Part shown: positions 37,618 to 48,704 of the stretch, piece after piece
How positions within the stretch are numbered: the first letter of the stretch is position 1
Layout of the letters: every line of letters starts with the position of its first letter
Source of the DNA: Croceicoccus estronivorus
GTDB taxonomy: Bacteria; Pseudomonadota; Alphaproteobacteria; Sphingomonadales; Sphingomonadaceae
DNA: 64,000 nt
Reading direction: 5' to 3'
NCBI RefSeq assembly: GCF_001625325.1
Contig: NZ_JRQQ01000002.1
Span: 62,001-126,000 of the forward strand
Translations under genes and position numbers: made by a program
Notes under the pieces: generated by a model
Told to the model about the DNA's origin: nothing
The model's input: only the letters and a program-made list of their open reading frames with translations
Database searches by the model: none

Positions 37618-38718
37618 ATGGGTTTCCGTTGCGGAATCGTAGGCCTGCCCAATGTCGGCAAGTCGACCCTGTTCAATGCGTTGACCGAAACGCAAGCGGC
37701 GCAGGCTGCCAACTACCCCTTCTGCACTATCGAACCGAATGTCGGACAGGTTGCCGTGCCGGACGAACGCCTGGACAAGCTGGCCGGGATCGCCGGTTCG
37801 GCAAAGATCATCCCCACCCAGCTCGCGTTCGTGGACATCGCCGGCTTGGTGAAAGGCGCAAGCCAGGGCGAAGGACTGGGCAACCAGTTTCTCGGCAATA
37901 TCCGCGAAGTTGACGCAATCGTACACGTTCTGCGTTGCTTTGAAGATGACGACATCCAGCACGTTGCGAACAAGGTTGACCCGATTGCCGACGCGGAAGT
38001 CGTCGAAACGGAATTGATGCTTGCGGATCTGGAAAGTCTGGAAAAGCGCGTTCCCAATGCACAGAAGCGCGCGACCGGCGGTGACAAGGAAGCGAAGATC
38101 ATTGCCAGCGTCCTTGGTCAGGCACTCGAACTGCTGCGTGCAGGCAAGCCCGCAAGACTGACAGAGCCCAAGGACGACGAAGAAGCGCAGGTATTCCGTC
38201 AGGCCCAACTGCTTACCGCCAAGCCCGTGCTTTATGTCTGCAATGTTGCGGAAGAAGATGCGGCAAACGGTAACGCGCTGTCCGCCACCGTATTCGAAAA
38301 GGCCGCTGCTGAAGGCGCTCAGGCCGTGGTGGTATCGGCGGCGATCGAATCCGAACTGGTTGGCATGGAACCTGAAGAACGTGGCGAATTCCTCGCCGAA
38401 CTCGGACTTGAGGAAACGGGCCTGGCCCGCGTGATTCGCGCAGGATATGAGCTGCTTGGCCTCAAGACATTTTTTACCGTGGGACCAAAGGAAGCGAGAG
38501 CCTGGACCTTTCCCGCAGGAGCCAAGGCTCCGCAGGCAGCCGGTGAGATCCATACTGACTTCGAAAAAGGCTTTATTCGTGCTGAAACGATTGCCTTCGA
38601 AGACTATGTCGCACTTGGTGGGGAATCCGGCGCCCGGGAAGCTGGCAAACTGCGGCAGGAAGGCAAGGAGTACGTCGTCCAGGACGGTGACGTAATGCAC
38701 TTCAAATTCAATGTCTGA
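37618..38718 (+). CDS. ychF: Redox-regulated ATPase YchF (Obg-related)
   Basis: 366 residues, with a good ribosome-binding site (AAGGAG) before the ATG. P-loop GLPNVGKSTLFNAL at about 7-20, switch DIAGLVKGASQGEGLGNQFL, and a C-terminal TGS domain. YchF is a conserved ATPase associated with ribosomes and with oxidative-stress control. It overlaps the MaoC gene by 8 bases, so the two are co-transcribed. Confidence 0.96.
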   Translation: MGFRCGIVGLPNVGKSTLFNALTETQAAQAANYPFCTIEPNVGQVAVPDERLDKLAGIAGSAKIIPTQLAFVDIAGLVKGASQGEGLGNQFLGNIREVDAIVHVLRCFEDDDIQHVANKVDPIADAEVVETELMLADLESLEKRVPNAQKRATGGDKEAKIIASVLGQALELLRAGKPARLTEPKDDEEAQVFRQAQLLTAKPVLYVCNVAEEDAANGNALSATVFEKAAAEGAQAVVVSAAIESELVGMEPEERGEFLAELGLEETGLARVIRAGYELLGLKTFFTVGPKEARAWTFPAGAKAPQAAGEIHTDFEKGFIRAETIAFEDYVALGGESGAREAGKLRQEGKEYVVQDGDVMHFKFNV

Positions 38719-39196
38719 ACAGCCAGACATGATATATTTCGAAGACTTCGAAATCGGCGACCGCGAGCGTTTCGGACGCTACGAAGTAACGCGTGATGAA
38801 GTCATCGAATTTGCCGGGAAGTACGACCCCCATCCATTTCACCTGTCAGATGAAGAGGCTGCCAAGACGCACTTCGGCCGTATATCGGCCAGCGGGTGGC
38901 ACACCTGTTCGATGATGATGGCGATGTTCGTGGAACACATCCAGTCGCCCCCACATGCAAGCCATGGCGGTATCGGAACCGACGAACTGCGCTGGCTCAA
39001 GCCGGTTTATCCCGGCGATGTGCTGAGCATGGAGACGGAAATCGTCAAGAAGCGCCGCAGCCGGTCCCGCCCGGAAATGGGGAGTCTCTGGACACGAATG
39101 ACCACGTACAATCAGGACGGAGTGGCAGTGCTCAGCATGATTACGATTGCGTTATATGGCCTGCGCAATCCGGATGCTCCCATCGCGGAAAGCTAA
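38711..39196 (+). CDS. MaoC-like hotdog-fold dehydratase
   Basis: 161 residues. The hydratase 2 motif is visible as YDPHPFHLSDEEA with Asp39 and His44 as the likely catalytic pair, within a hotdog fold. Members hydrate enoyl-CoAs; the substrate is unknown. It starts inside the last codons of ychF. Convergent with the small lipoprotein gene. Confidence 0.87.
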   Translation: MSEQPDMIYFEDFEIGDRERFGRYEVTRDEVIEFAGKYDPHPFHLSDEEAAKTHFGRISASGWHTCSMMMAMFVEHIQSPPHASHGGIGTDELRWLKPVYPGDVLSMETEIVKKRRSRSRPEMGSLWTRMTTYNQDGVAVLSMITIALYGLRNPDAPIAES

Positions 39197-39197
39197 G

Positions 39198-39695
39198 TCA
39201 ACTGCCGCATTGGAACATACCGTTCTTGTCGTAGACGATATGTCCCTTCTGATCGCGGACACTCAGTCGGCCATTGTAATCGACCCGTTCGGTTGCCGTC
39301 TGGCGCCCTTCATCTGACGCAAGATCCAATTCGAGCGAGTACTTCTTGCCAGCATAGCGGGCATGCGCGCCAAAGGGCAGTTCCCCACTGCCCTTGTCGG
39401 CAGCGAAACGGATCAGGTTGTCATCGAGTTTCATGTAACCGTCGCCAATCCTGGCCAGCATTACGGCGCCAAGTCCTCCATCGCTTGCAACAAATGCACA
39501 GCCGGTACCGTAGAGGCTATTCGCCTGAATGTCGGGATACAGGATCGGTTGCGGGGCAATCGGTATGGCGGAGCCGGCATTGGCCTCCACCACCATGGCT
39601 ATATCACGCTCGTCTCTTGCCGCACGTTCCTCTGGCGTCAGGGGATCGTTGCAGGCCGCCAAGAGTGCCAGCACAACGACCGCAAAATACCGCAT
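39198..39695 (-). CDS. Small predicted lipoprotein
   Basis: 165 residues from the ATG at 39695 (MRYFAVVVLALLAAC). A type II signal peptide ends in LLAAC at residues 11-15, giving a periplasmic or membrane-anchored protein. The mature region is mainly beta (YGTGCAFVASDGGLGAVML, DDNLIRFAADKGSGEL). I do not recognise a family. The start overlaps the mutL stop (TGATG), so expression is coupled to mutL, a link with no obvious functional meaning. Confidence 0.75.
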   Translation of the reverse strand: MRYFAVVVLALLAACNDPLTPEERAARDERDIAMVVEANAGSAIPIAPQPILYPDIQANSLYGTGCAFVASDGGLGAVMLARIGDGYMKLDDNLIRFAADKGSGELPFGAHARYAGKKYSLELDLASDEGRQTATERVDYNGRLSVRDQKGHIVYDKNGMFQCGS

Positions 39696-41524
39696 CAATG
39701 CCTCCCGAACAGCTTCTCGACATCCGCCATGGACAATTTGACCCATGTCGGGCGGCCATGATTGCACTGACCTGAACGCGGCGTGCGCTCCATTTCTCGC
39801 AGCAACGCATTCATTTCAGAAACGGAAAGCGTTCGTCCTGCCCGCACCGATCCGTGACAAGCCATCGTAGCCAGCACATGATCCAGCTTCTCTCCGAGCA
39901 GCAAGGACTCCCCGTGTTGGGCGATATCGTCGGCGAGGTCTTGCAGCAATTTGTGGGGGTCCCCTCCCTTGATTGCCGATGGCATGGCTCGCACCAGCAT
40001 TGCCCCTGGACCGAACCGTTCAATGGTGAGCCCCAGGCGCCCGAAATGTTCGGCTTGCTCCTCCAGCCTGTCGCAGGCCGGTTCATCGAGTTCCACGACC
40101 TCCGGGATCAACAAAGCCTGGCTGCCTGCGACAGCTTCTTCGGCGCCGGCAGCACGCAGCCGTTCCAGCACGAGCCGCTCGTGCGCCGCATGCTGGTCAA
40201 CTATCACAAGTCCATCAGCTGCTTCTGCGACAATATAGGTATTGGCGACCTGCCCCCGGGCGACGCCGAGTGGATAGTTCGCAGCCTCATCGGGAATATC
40301 CTGCGCCTCCTCGGCCCTCCCCGCTGGTGCTGCCAACGGTTCGTCCGTCACGCCGGCATCCTGTGCGCGCCAGGCTTGTCCCGCCTCACGAACGCCAGCA
40401 GACGGGTGAGACCAGTCCCGCCCTGCAAAAATGGACCGCATGGCGGGAGATGGTTCTGCCGGGGAGAGCTCCGAAACAATGGGCTCTGTCTGCCAGCGGC
40501 TCATCGCCTCTGCCGCCGGTTCCTGAGCACTGCGGCGATCACCTGTGGAAAGAGCCTGCCGCAAACCCGAGACGATAAATCCGCGCACCGCCGCCGCATC
40601 GCGGAAGCGCACCTCTGTCTTGGCAGGATGGACGTTTACGTCGACTTCTTCCGGTGGCAGATCTAGGAACAGCGCCAGGACGGCATGCCGGTCGCGGGCC
40701 AGCATATCCGCATAGGCCCCGCGAACGGCACCGGTCAGCAAGCGATCCTTTACCGGGCGTCCGTTTACGAAGAGGTATTGGTGGTCTGCCACGCCCCGGT
40801 TGTAGGTCGGCAGACCGGCAACACCCGTCAACTGCATGGGCCCGCGCTCCAATTGAATATCCACGCCATTCTCGTCCAGTTCGCGGGCCACGATCTGGGC
40901 TGCTCTCGCAGTCGGCCCTTCTCCACCCTGCACGGCCAGAATCCGCCTGCCATCGTGTTCCAGCGAGAATCCGATATCCGGACGAGCCAGCGCAAGTCGC
41001 CGCACGACATCGAGACAGGCGGCATATTCGCTGCGAGGTGTACGAAGAAATTTCCGCCGCGCGGGAACCTTGGCGAACAACTGCTCCACTCGAACCCGTG
41101 TACCTGGAGGCAAAGCCGCGGGGCCTTCTGCGGACATGACCCCATGATCGATCACGCGTTTCCATCCCTGTTCCGCATCCCGCGTCCGACTTTCGAGGGT
41201 CAGCCGGGCAACACTTGCTATGGACGGCAGAGCCTCCCCGCGAAAACCCAGGGTGCTGACCTGTTCGATGGCTTCATCCGGAAGCTTTGAGGTCGCATGA
41301 CGCTCCAGCGCCAGTGACATCTCGTCGGGTGACATCCCGCAACCGTCATCCGTGACCTCCACTTTCGCAAGACCGCCTTCGCCCAGCGAAATTGCGATAC
41401 GCATAGCACCGGCATCAATGGCGTTTTCCACCAGTTCCTTGAGCGCGGATGATGGCCGTTCGACAACCTCGCCGGCAGCAATGCGATTGACGAGGGTTTC
41501 GGGAAGGCGGCGGATTGCGGGCAT
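39695..41524 (-). CDS. mutL: DNA mismatch repair protein MutL
   Basis: 609 residues. The N-terminal GHKL ATPase has ELVENAIDAGAM, DDGCGM and TLGFRGEALPSIASV. The C-terminal domain carries the nicking-endonuclease motif DQHAAHERLVLE and the later ACHGSVRAG and SGQCNHGRPTW pieces, so this MutL should nick DNA as in organisms without MutH. It couples MutS recognition to downstream repair. Divergent from mreB. Confidence 0.95.
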   Translation of the reverse strand: MPAIRRLPETLVNRIAAGEVVERPSSALKELVENAIDAGAMRIAISLGEGGLAKVEVTDDGCGMSPDEMSLALERHATSKLPDEAIEQVSTLGFRGEALPSIASVARLTLESRTRDAEQGWKRVIDHGVMSAEGPAALPPGTRVRVEQLFAKVPARRKFLRTPRSEYAACLDVVRRLALARPDIGFSLEHDGRRILAVQGGEGPTARAAQIVARELDENGVDIQLERGPMQLTGVAGLPTYNRGVADHQYLFVNGRPVKDRLLTGAVRGAYADMLARDRHAVLALFLDLPPEEVDVNVHPAKTEVRFRDAAAVRGFIVSGLRQALSTGDRRSAQEPAAEAMSRWQTEPIVSELSPAEPSPAMRSIFAGRDWSHPSAGVREAGQAWRAQDAGVTDEPLAAPAGRAEEAQDIPDEAANYPLGVARGQVANTYIVAEAADGLVIVDQHAAHERLVLERLRAAGAEEAVAGSQALLIPEVVELDEPACDRLEEQAEHFGRLGLTIERFGPGAMLVRAMPSAIKGGDPHKLLQDLADDIAQHGESLLLGEKLDHVLATMACHGSVRAGRTLSVSEMNALLREMERTPRSGQCNHGRPTWVKLSMADVEKLFGRH

Positions 41525-41545
41525 CCGACGATCCTAGCTGCGTAA

Positions 41546-42745
<1,200 letters not shown>

Positions 42746-42800
42746 TGCAGATATTCCGGCGACGCGATATCGGCGCCGGCCAGAAAGGGAGCAGGCGCTG

Positions 42801-43688
42801 ATGGCGCCGCCTACGTCTCGACACTCGAGCTTTTCTCGCAAGGCTCAGTTCAGCTTGTTCACCGGCTACGTTCTGGCCGGTGCGGGCGCGCTGGCGGGTG
42901 CCGCTCTTCTGGCCATTTCGTTGTTCAATCCGGGCGCGTTTTCCGGGTTGCGCAGCGTTGCGAGTGATGTCGCCGCACCGGCCGGAGAACTGGGTGCGGA
43001 AGCCCGGACAGGATCGCAGGGCCTGTTCGCTTCTCTTGCCGGATATTTCTATTCCGGGAGCAGGAATGCCGCCCTGCGGGAAGAAAATGAAATCGCACGC
43101 ATCCGCCTGGCTGAAGCAGAGGCCGTGCGGGCCGAAAATGCCCGCCTGAAAGCCTTGCTGGGCTTGCGTGACGATGCAGTGAAGCCGGTGGTGATGGCCA
43201 GATTGATCGGCTCCACTTCCTCAAGCACCCGGCGTTTCGCCTATCTTTCGGCAGGAAGGTCGGATGGAGTCGCCCCCGGCATGCCGGTACGCAGCCCCAG
43301 AGGGCTTGTCGGCCGGGTGCTCGAAACCGGCGCCTCGAGTTCACGTGTATTGTTGCTGACCGATAGCGAAAGCCTCGTCCCGGTGCGGCGGGTCAAGGGT
43401 GACGTGGTAGCTTTTGCCGAAGGCCGTGCCGACGGCACCCTGCGGCTGCGTCTGGTGAATCTCGGGATCAATCCGATCAAGACTGGCGATGTATTCGTGA
43501 CTTCGGGCGCGGGTGGCCTCTATCGCCCGGGCATTGCGGTTGCGGTTGCGACCAAGATCAACCGGGACGGTGCGATTGCAAGGGTGCTGAGCGACCCCGC
43601 AGCGACAGACTTCGTCGCCGTCGATCCGATCTGGCAACCCGAAGCACAAGCCGTTTCTCACGCACAGCAGCGCCGGGTCCAGCCCTGA
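42801..43688 (+). CDS. mreC: Rod shape-determining protein MreC
   Basis: 295 residues. One N-terminal membrane segment (about residues 15-42), a coiled coil (EENEIARIRLAEAEAVRAEN, about 94-113) and a beta-sandwich C-terminal domain with SAGRSDGVAPGMPVRSPRGLVG. It is periplasmic and links MreB to the elongasome. It follows mreB by 55 bases and overlaps mreD by one base. Confidence 0.93.
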   Translation: MAPPTSRHSSFSRKAQFSLFTGYVLAGAGALAGAALLAISLFNPGAFSGLRSVASDVAAPAGELGAEARTGSQGLFASLAGYFYSGSRNAALREENEIARIRLAEAEAVRAENARLKALLGLRDDAVKPVVMARLIGSTSSSTRRFAYLSAGRSDGVAPGMPVRSPRGLVGRVLETGASSSRVLLLTDSESLVPVRRVKGDVVAFAEGRADGTLRLRLVNLGINPIKTGDVFVTSGAGGLYRPGIAVAVATKINRDGAIARVLSDPAATDFVAVDPIWQPEAQAVSHAQQRRVQP

Positions 43689-44239
43689 TGCCGGAATATC
43701 GCTCCTCCACGCGGCGTGACCGCTATGGTTCGCAGATAAATCGCGCACATTCACCATTGATCGCTTTGATATTGCCGTGGGCTTCGATTGTATTGGGTTC
43801 GCTGACTCCCCTTCTCCCGCTGATTTCTTCAATGCCGTTGTTACCGCCCATGGGCTTCATCATGCTTCTGGCGTGGCGGCTCGTTCGTCCCGGTCTGCTG
43901 CCCGTCTGGGCCGGATTCCCGCTGGGACTGATCGATGACATGTTCAGCGGACAGCCATTGGGGAACGCTATCCTGTTATGGTCATTGACACTGCTTGCTC
44001 TGGATCAGTTCGAAGCACGGATCCCATGGGTCGGCTTCGCACAGGAATGGCTTGTCGCCACGGTCGTGATCGTGATTTACATTGTTGCAAGCGGGTTCAT
44101 TGCAGGTGCGATGCTGCCTAATCTGATGTCATTGCTGGTACCACAACTCGTGTTGTCTATTTTGCTATTCCCCGTGTTCGGACGCCTGGTCGCCATACTG
44201 GACCGCTTCCGTCTCAGGCGTTTCCGGACGATCGGGTAA
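43688..44239 (+). CDS. mreD: Rod shape-determining protein MreD
   Basis: 183 residues with about five membrane segments and short loops, consistent with MreD of the elongasome. Sequence conservation in this family is low; the assignment is supported by position between mreC and the PBP2 gene, overlapping both by a base. Confidence 0.88.
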   Translation: MPEYRSSTRRDRYGSQINRAHSPLIALILPWASIVLGSLTPLLPLISSMPLLPPMGFIMLLAWRLVRPGLLPVWAGFPLGLIDDMFSGQPLGNAILLWSLTLLALDQFEARIPWVGFAQEWLVATVVIVIYIVASGFIAGAMLPNLMSLLVPQLVLSILLFPVFGRLVAILDRFRLRRFRTIG

Positions 44240-46329
44240 TGCCGCGCAGGTTTACCCAGCATGTCACTCAAGCGACACTGCAAAACAGATTTGACCGCCG
44301 CAGCGCCATAGTTGGCGCATTACAAGGCGGCGTCGGTGTCCTGCTGGCTGCGCGAATGGCCTATATTTCCGTGGCCGAAAACGAAAAATACCAGATGGAG
44401 GCCGAGAGCAACCGGGTAAACCTGGCGCTTATCCCGCCGCGCAGAGGCTGGATACTCGATCGGAATGGAGCCCCACTGGCATCCAACAAGGCCGACTTTC
44501 GCGTCGATATTATTCCTGATCGAATGCAGGATACCTCGCGGGAAATCGACACTCTTGGCAAGTTGCTTCACCTGAATGCCGTCGAAGTTCAGGATCTGAA
44601 GGACAAGATCGAGGATTCAAGCGGCTGGCAACCGATCGAAGTCGCCAGCGGGCTTGATTGGGACCGGTTTGCCGCAGTCAGCGTCCGCTTGCCTGATCTA
44701 CCCGGTGTTGTCCCCCAGCGTGGTTATAGCCGCTATTATCCGACCGGCCCGTCTGTTGGGCATCTTATCGGCTATGTCGGCACTGCATCGGCCAAGGAAT
44801 ACGAAGAGGAGAAGATCCCCCTTCTGGTCACACCGGGCTTCAAGCTGGGCAAGGACGGGATCGAGAAGCAGTTTGAGAAGATCCTGCGCGGGCAACCCGG
44901 CGCGCGACGAATGGAAGTAACGGCGAGCGGCCGGATCGTGCGCGATCTGGAAACCCGAGAGGACATTCAGGGAAAACCGGTCCAATTGACAATCGACGGG
45001 CCCCTGCAGGACTATGCGGCGCGCCGGATCGGTCTGGAGTCAGGATCGGTGGTAGTCGTCGATTGCCTGACCGGCGACTTGCTTTGCATGGCATCCATGC
45101 CAAGTTTCGATCCAAACAGCTTTTCGGACGGTATCGGGCGTATCGAATGGAAAATGTTGTCCGAGGACGACCATGTTCCTTTACGCAACAAGGTGCTTAA
45201 GGGGCTTTACCCGCCCGGTTCAACGGTCAAGCCGATGGTCGCCATGTCATTTCTAGAAGCAGGCCTGGATCCCTCCGCATCGACCTTTTGCGGCGGCGGT
45301 TTGCGTGTTGGCAATCGCGTATTCCACTGCTGGAACCGACGTGGACATGGTCAGGTCGACATGGCCAAAGGCATCTATCAAAGTTGCGACGTTTATTTTT
45401 ACCACTTCGCGCAGCAGCTCGGGATGGATGTCATAGCCCCCATGGCCCGCCGCCTTGGCATGGGGCAGGAATTTCCCTTGCCGGTACTCAGCCAGTTCTA
45501 CGGCACGGTTCCCGACCCCGCATGGAAGCTGAAGAAGTATGGCCGGGAATGGCAGGCATATGACACCGTCAACGCGACAATTGGCCAAGGCTACATGCTC
45601 GCCAACCCACTGCAACTGGCCGTTATGGCATCGCGCCTTGCGACCGGCCGCAAGCTCATGCCCAGGTTGATACTCGGCAATGATAAACCGCAAATTGAAT
45701 CCATGGGCTTTCATGGCGATCATGTGCAGGTCATCCAGAATGCGATGAGCGAAGTCGTCAATGGCCGCGGAACCGCAGGGCGCGCGCGCATTCCGCTGGA
45801 TGGCATCCAGATGGCTGGTAAGACCGGCACGGCCCAGGTTGTTTCTCTCAATGTGTCCAGCGGCAAGGGTGGCCCCTGGAAATACAGGGATCACGGGCTG
45901 TTCATCTTCTTCGCCCCCTTTGACAATCCCCGCTATGCCGGAGCCGTGGTTATCGAACATGGTGGCGGGTCCAGTGCCGCCTATCCCATCGCGCGCGACG
46001 TCGTCACCTACCTGTTCGACCGACAAGTCGGCCTCGAAAAGCTCCACGAACTGGAGAAACAATGGGGCGGCACCGCGCAGCAGCGACTGGCCGCCAGATA
46101 CGCATCCTATGCGGCGACTTACGGCAGCGCGGCCCCCAAGCCCCCTAGCGGGGACGCCGCGATCGCTCGCGAGGTCGAGCAGGAGGATCGGGCCGCCGCA
46201 CAGCCCAGCCCTATCGCCAGCGAAGTGACATCGCCATCTCCCGAACCGGTTGCCGCTTCACATGGCGAGGGCAATGGCAGGACTACGCCCGACAGTTCGC
46301 AGGCGGGCGCCGCGGGAGGTGACGAATGA
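44239..46329 (+). CDS. mrdA: Penicillin-binding protein 2 (elongasome transpeptidase)
   Basis: 696 residues, longer than E. coli PBP2 because of an Ala/Ser/Pro-rich tail after about residue 610. The N-terminal membrane anchor is followed by the PBP dimer region, and the transpeptidase motifs STVK in YPPGSTVKPMVA, SCD in YQSCDVYFY, and KTG in MAGKTGTAQVV. It crosslinks lateral-wall peptidoglycan and pairs with RodA. Overlaps mreD by one base and rodA by ATGA. Confidence 0.94.
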   Translation: MPRRFTQHVTQATLQNRFDRRSAIVGALQGGVGVLLAARMAYISVAENEKYQMEAESNRVNLALIPPRRGWILDRNGAPLASNKADFRVDIIPDRMQDTSREIDTLGKLLHLNAVEVQDLKDKIEDSSGWQPIEVASGLDWDRFAAVSVRLPDLPGVVPQRGYSRYYPTGPSVGHLIGYVGTASAKEYEEEKIPLLVTPGFKLGKDGIEKQFEKILRGQPGARRMEVTASGRIVRDLETREDIQGKPVQLTIDGPLQDYAARRIGLESGSVVVVDCLTGDLLCMASMPSFDPNSFSDGIGRIEWKMLSEDDHVPLRNKVLKGLYPPGSTVKPMVAMSFLEAGLDPSASTFCGGGLRVGNRVFHCWNRRGHGQVDMAKGIYQSCDVYFYHFAQQLGMDVIAPMARRLGMGQEFPLPVLSQFYGTVPDPAWKLKKYGREWQAYDTVNATIGQGYMLANPLQLAVMASRLATGRKLMPRLILGNDKPQIESMGFHGDHVQVIQNAMSEVVNGRGTAGRARIPLDGIQMAGKTGTAQVVSLNVSSGKGGPWKYRDHGLFIFFAPFDNPRYAGAVVIEHGGGSSAAYPIARDVVTYLFDRQVGLEKLHELEKQWGGTAQQRLAARYASYAATYGSAAPKPPSGDAAIAREVEQEDRAAAQPSPIASEVTSPSPEPVAASHGEGNGRTTPDSSQAGAAGGDE

Positions 46330-47447
46330 GACATTCGATTGTCCCAGCACCCATCGCAAGCCTGCCATGGGGGATGATCCTGCCTTTGACGGCACTGGTG
46401 ATATTCGGCGCCAGTGTGCTCTATTCTGCGGCTGGCGGGCATATGCAGCCTTATGCCCAGTCGCATCTGATCCGTTTCGGCGTTTTTCTGATCATGGCAT
46501 TCGCCATGACAAGAGTAACCCCCGATCTGGTGAAGTTCATCGCATATCCGGGGTACGTGGCGGTTCTCGTCCTTCTTATATTGGTGGAAGCGCTGGGCGC
46601 AATCGGAGGTGGAAGCCAGAGGTGGCTCAATATCGGCCCTCTTGTGCTGCAGCCATCTGAATTCATGAAGCCTGGTATCGTCCTGGTACTCGCGCGCTTC
46701 TACAGCAACCTGCCCGCCAATATGGTTGGGGACTGGCGAGCGCTTATCCCGGCGGGCGGCATGGTAGCCATGCCTATGGCACTGGTCCTCATGCAACCGG
46801 ATCTCGGCACAGCTCTTGCGATAGCGTTCGGAGCAGGTGTGGTCATGTTCCTCGCCGGGTTGCCAATGAGGTGGTTCGCAGGCGGTGGTGTGGCTGCCAT
46901 GGTGATGATCCCCCTCGCTTATTTCTTTGGCCTCAAGGACTATCAGCGCCGTCGGGTGACAACATTCCTTGATCCGGAAAGCGATCCCTTGGGGGCTGGC
47001 TACCATATTACCCAGTCGAAAATCGCGATCGGTTCTGGCGGCCTTACAGGCAAGGGATTTGGCCACGGTTCGCAAAGCCACCTCAATTATCTGCCGGAAC
47101 CTCACACCGATTTCGTATTCGCGACAATGGCGGAAGAATGGGGCCTGTTGGGGGGGCTATTCGTATTGGCGATTTTCGCAATCGTGCTTCGCTGGGGCAT
47201 GGGCGTGGCGGAACGCGCACCAGACCGCTTCTCCCGCCTGCTGGCAGCAGGAATGGTCGCAACGATTTTCTTCTACGTTGCAATCAACCTCATGATGGTG
47301 ATGGGCCTGGCCCCGGTGGTGGGAATTCCTTTGCCATTCATGAGTCATGGCGGTTCATCCATGCTGACGAACATGATCTGTATCGGCACATTGATGATGA
47401 TTGATCGCTGGAGCAGAACGAGGGGGCGCAGCGGGCTTTCCAGCTAG
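46326..47447 (+). CDS. rodA: Rod shape-determining protein RodA (SEDS glycosyltransferase)
   Basis: 373 residues with about ten membrane segments. SEDS motifs include GGGSQRWLNIGPLVLQPSEFMKP and FGHGSQSHLNYLPEPHTDFVFA with the Asp region of the catalytic loop and PLPFMSHGGSSMLTNM near the end. RodA polymerises glycan strands with PBP2. Last gene of the mre operon. Confidence 0.96.
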   Translation: MRHSIVPAPIASLPWGMILPLTALVIFGASVLYSAAGGHMQPYAQSHLIRFGVFLIMAFAMTRVTPDLVKFIAYPGYVAVLVLLILVEALGAIGGGSQRWLNIGPLVLQPSEFMKPGIVLVLARFYSNLPANMVGDWRALIPAGGMVAMPMALVLMQPDLGTALAIAFGAGVVMFLAGLPMRWFAGGGVAAMVMIPLAYFFGLKDYQRRRVTTFLDPESDPLGAGYHITQSKIAIGSGGLTGKGFGHGSQSHLNYLPEPHTDFVFATMAEEWGLLGGLFVLAIFAIVLRWGMGVAERAPDRFSRLLAAGMVATIFFYVAINLMMVMGLAPVVGIPLPFMSHGGSSMLTNMICIGTLMMIDRWSRTRGRSGLSS

Positions 47448-47540
47448 GTTGGGAATTTATCTCAACTGCCCCCTTTCTTCTCCGGAAACAGCCGCTATAG
47501 GGATGCCTCCCACGCGAATCGCGTGGTTCGAAAACGGTGT

Positions 47541-47616
<76 letters not shown>

Positions 47617-47630
47617 ATCTTTTCAGTCAC

Positions 47631-48704
47631 TTACTTGACAACACGCAGGTGCCCATAGGGGCCACTGGGGGTGGTTTTGTGCCGTTCCGTTTCCCGGATT
47701 ACCGTGCTTTCCAGTTGGGGCACGTTAATCAGCAGGTCGGAATAGGGCTGCAAGTGCTTCACCGACATGTGGGCATAGCGCCGCACCATCGATTCCGACT
47801 TCCAACCCCCCAGCTCCTGAAGCACCCAGGTGGGCACGTCATTCTGCCGCAGCCAGCTCGCCCATGTGTGCCGCAGATCGTGCCAGCGGAAATCCTCGAT
47901 CCCGCAAGCCTTCAACGCCGCACGCCAATTACGCGTGTTCGCCGAACGGAGCGGACTGCCCCGATAGGTGAACACATGGGTCGGATGCTTGCCCCATTGG
48001 CGTTGCAGCACGGCCAGCGCGACCTCGTTGAGCGGAACGCCTAGCGCGCTGCCGTTCTTCGTGTCGCCATGCCCGATCGTGGCCATGCGGCGGGCCATAT
48101 CGACCCTGTCCCATGTCAGACCGAGAATATTGCCCTGCCGCAGCCCCGTCGAAAGGGCGAACAGCACCACTTCACGCTGGTGATCGGGCAAGGCTTCAAG
48201 CAGGGCTTCGGCCTGTTCGTGCGTCAGATGCCGCACCCGGATCTTGCTGCCCTCGCCATAGGCCTTGAACGCCGGTATCTGGTCGATCCACTCCCATTCA
48301 CGCTGGGCCTTGCGGAAGATGGCGCGAATGAGCGCCATATATCGGTTCCGCGTGGCGTCCGTCGCCTTGGGCAAGCGGGTCGTCAGCAACCGGTCGATCA
48401 TGTCCCGGCTCACCTCGTCGAGCCGCTTGCCGCGAAGATGGGTGGTGAACCAGCGGATGCGTTGCACATCGTCCCTGCGGGACTTCTTGTGCGCCTTCTC
48501 CTTCAGCCACCGTAAAGCCGCTTCGTCCCATGTCCGCTTCGGCTTCTTCTTCAGTCGGCTCGCTTCCCACAGCTCGGCTTTCAACCGGTCGTGATATTCC
48601 TCGGCCTTCCGCCTGTCGGACGTTCCAGTAGAGCGTCTAACTCTCGTTCCGTCCGGTGCTGTGAACTCGACATAGTATTTCGATGCACGTTTCCAGAGTG
48701 CCAT
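47631..48704 (-). CDS. int: Tyrosine integrase of the mobile element
   Basis: 357 residues. An N-terminal arm-binding region (FTAPDGTRVRRSTGT) and a core-binding SAM-like domain precede the catalytic domain: Arg in STGLRQGNILGL (about residue 190), Lys in DTKNGSALGVPL, HDLRHTWASWL, Trp in GGWKSESM and nucleophile Tyr in RRYAHMSV. It reads toward the tRNA-Lys 15 bases from its end, as in tRNA-targeting ICEs. The first 124 bases overlap the excisionase-like gene in another frame; a later start is possible. Confidence 0.9.
   Translation of the reverse strand: MALWKRASKYYVEFTAPDGTRVRRSTGTSDRRKAEEYHDRLKAELWEASRLKKKPKRTWDEAALRWLKEKAHKKSRRDDVQRIRWFTTHLRGKRLDEVSRDMIDRLLTTRLPKATDATRNRYMALIRAIFRKAQREWEWIDQIPAFKAYGEGSKIRVRHLTHEQAEALLEALPDHQREVVLFALSTGLRQGNILGLTWDRVDMARRMATIGHGDTKNGSALGVPLNEVALAVLQRQWGKHPTHVFTYRGSPLRSANTRNWRAALKACGIEDFRWHDLRHTWASWLRQNDVPTWVLQELGGWKSESMVRRYAHMSVKHLQPYSDLLINVPQLESTVIRETERHKTTPSGPYGHLRVVK

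Noticed and set aside
47511-47525. CACGCG-AAT-CGCGTG hairpin as terminator of rodA
   Set aside because: There is no T-tract after the 6-bp stem, and its 3-base loop lies just before the tRNA.
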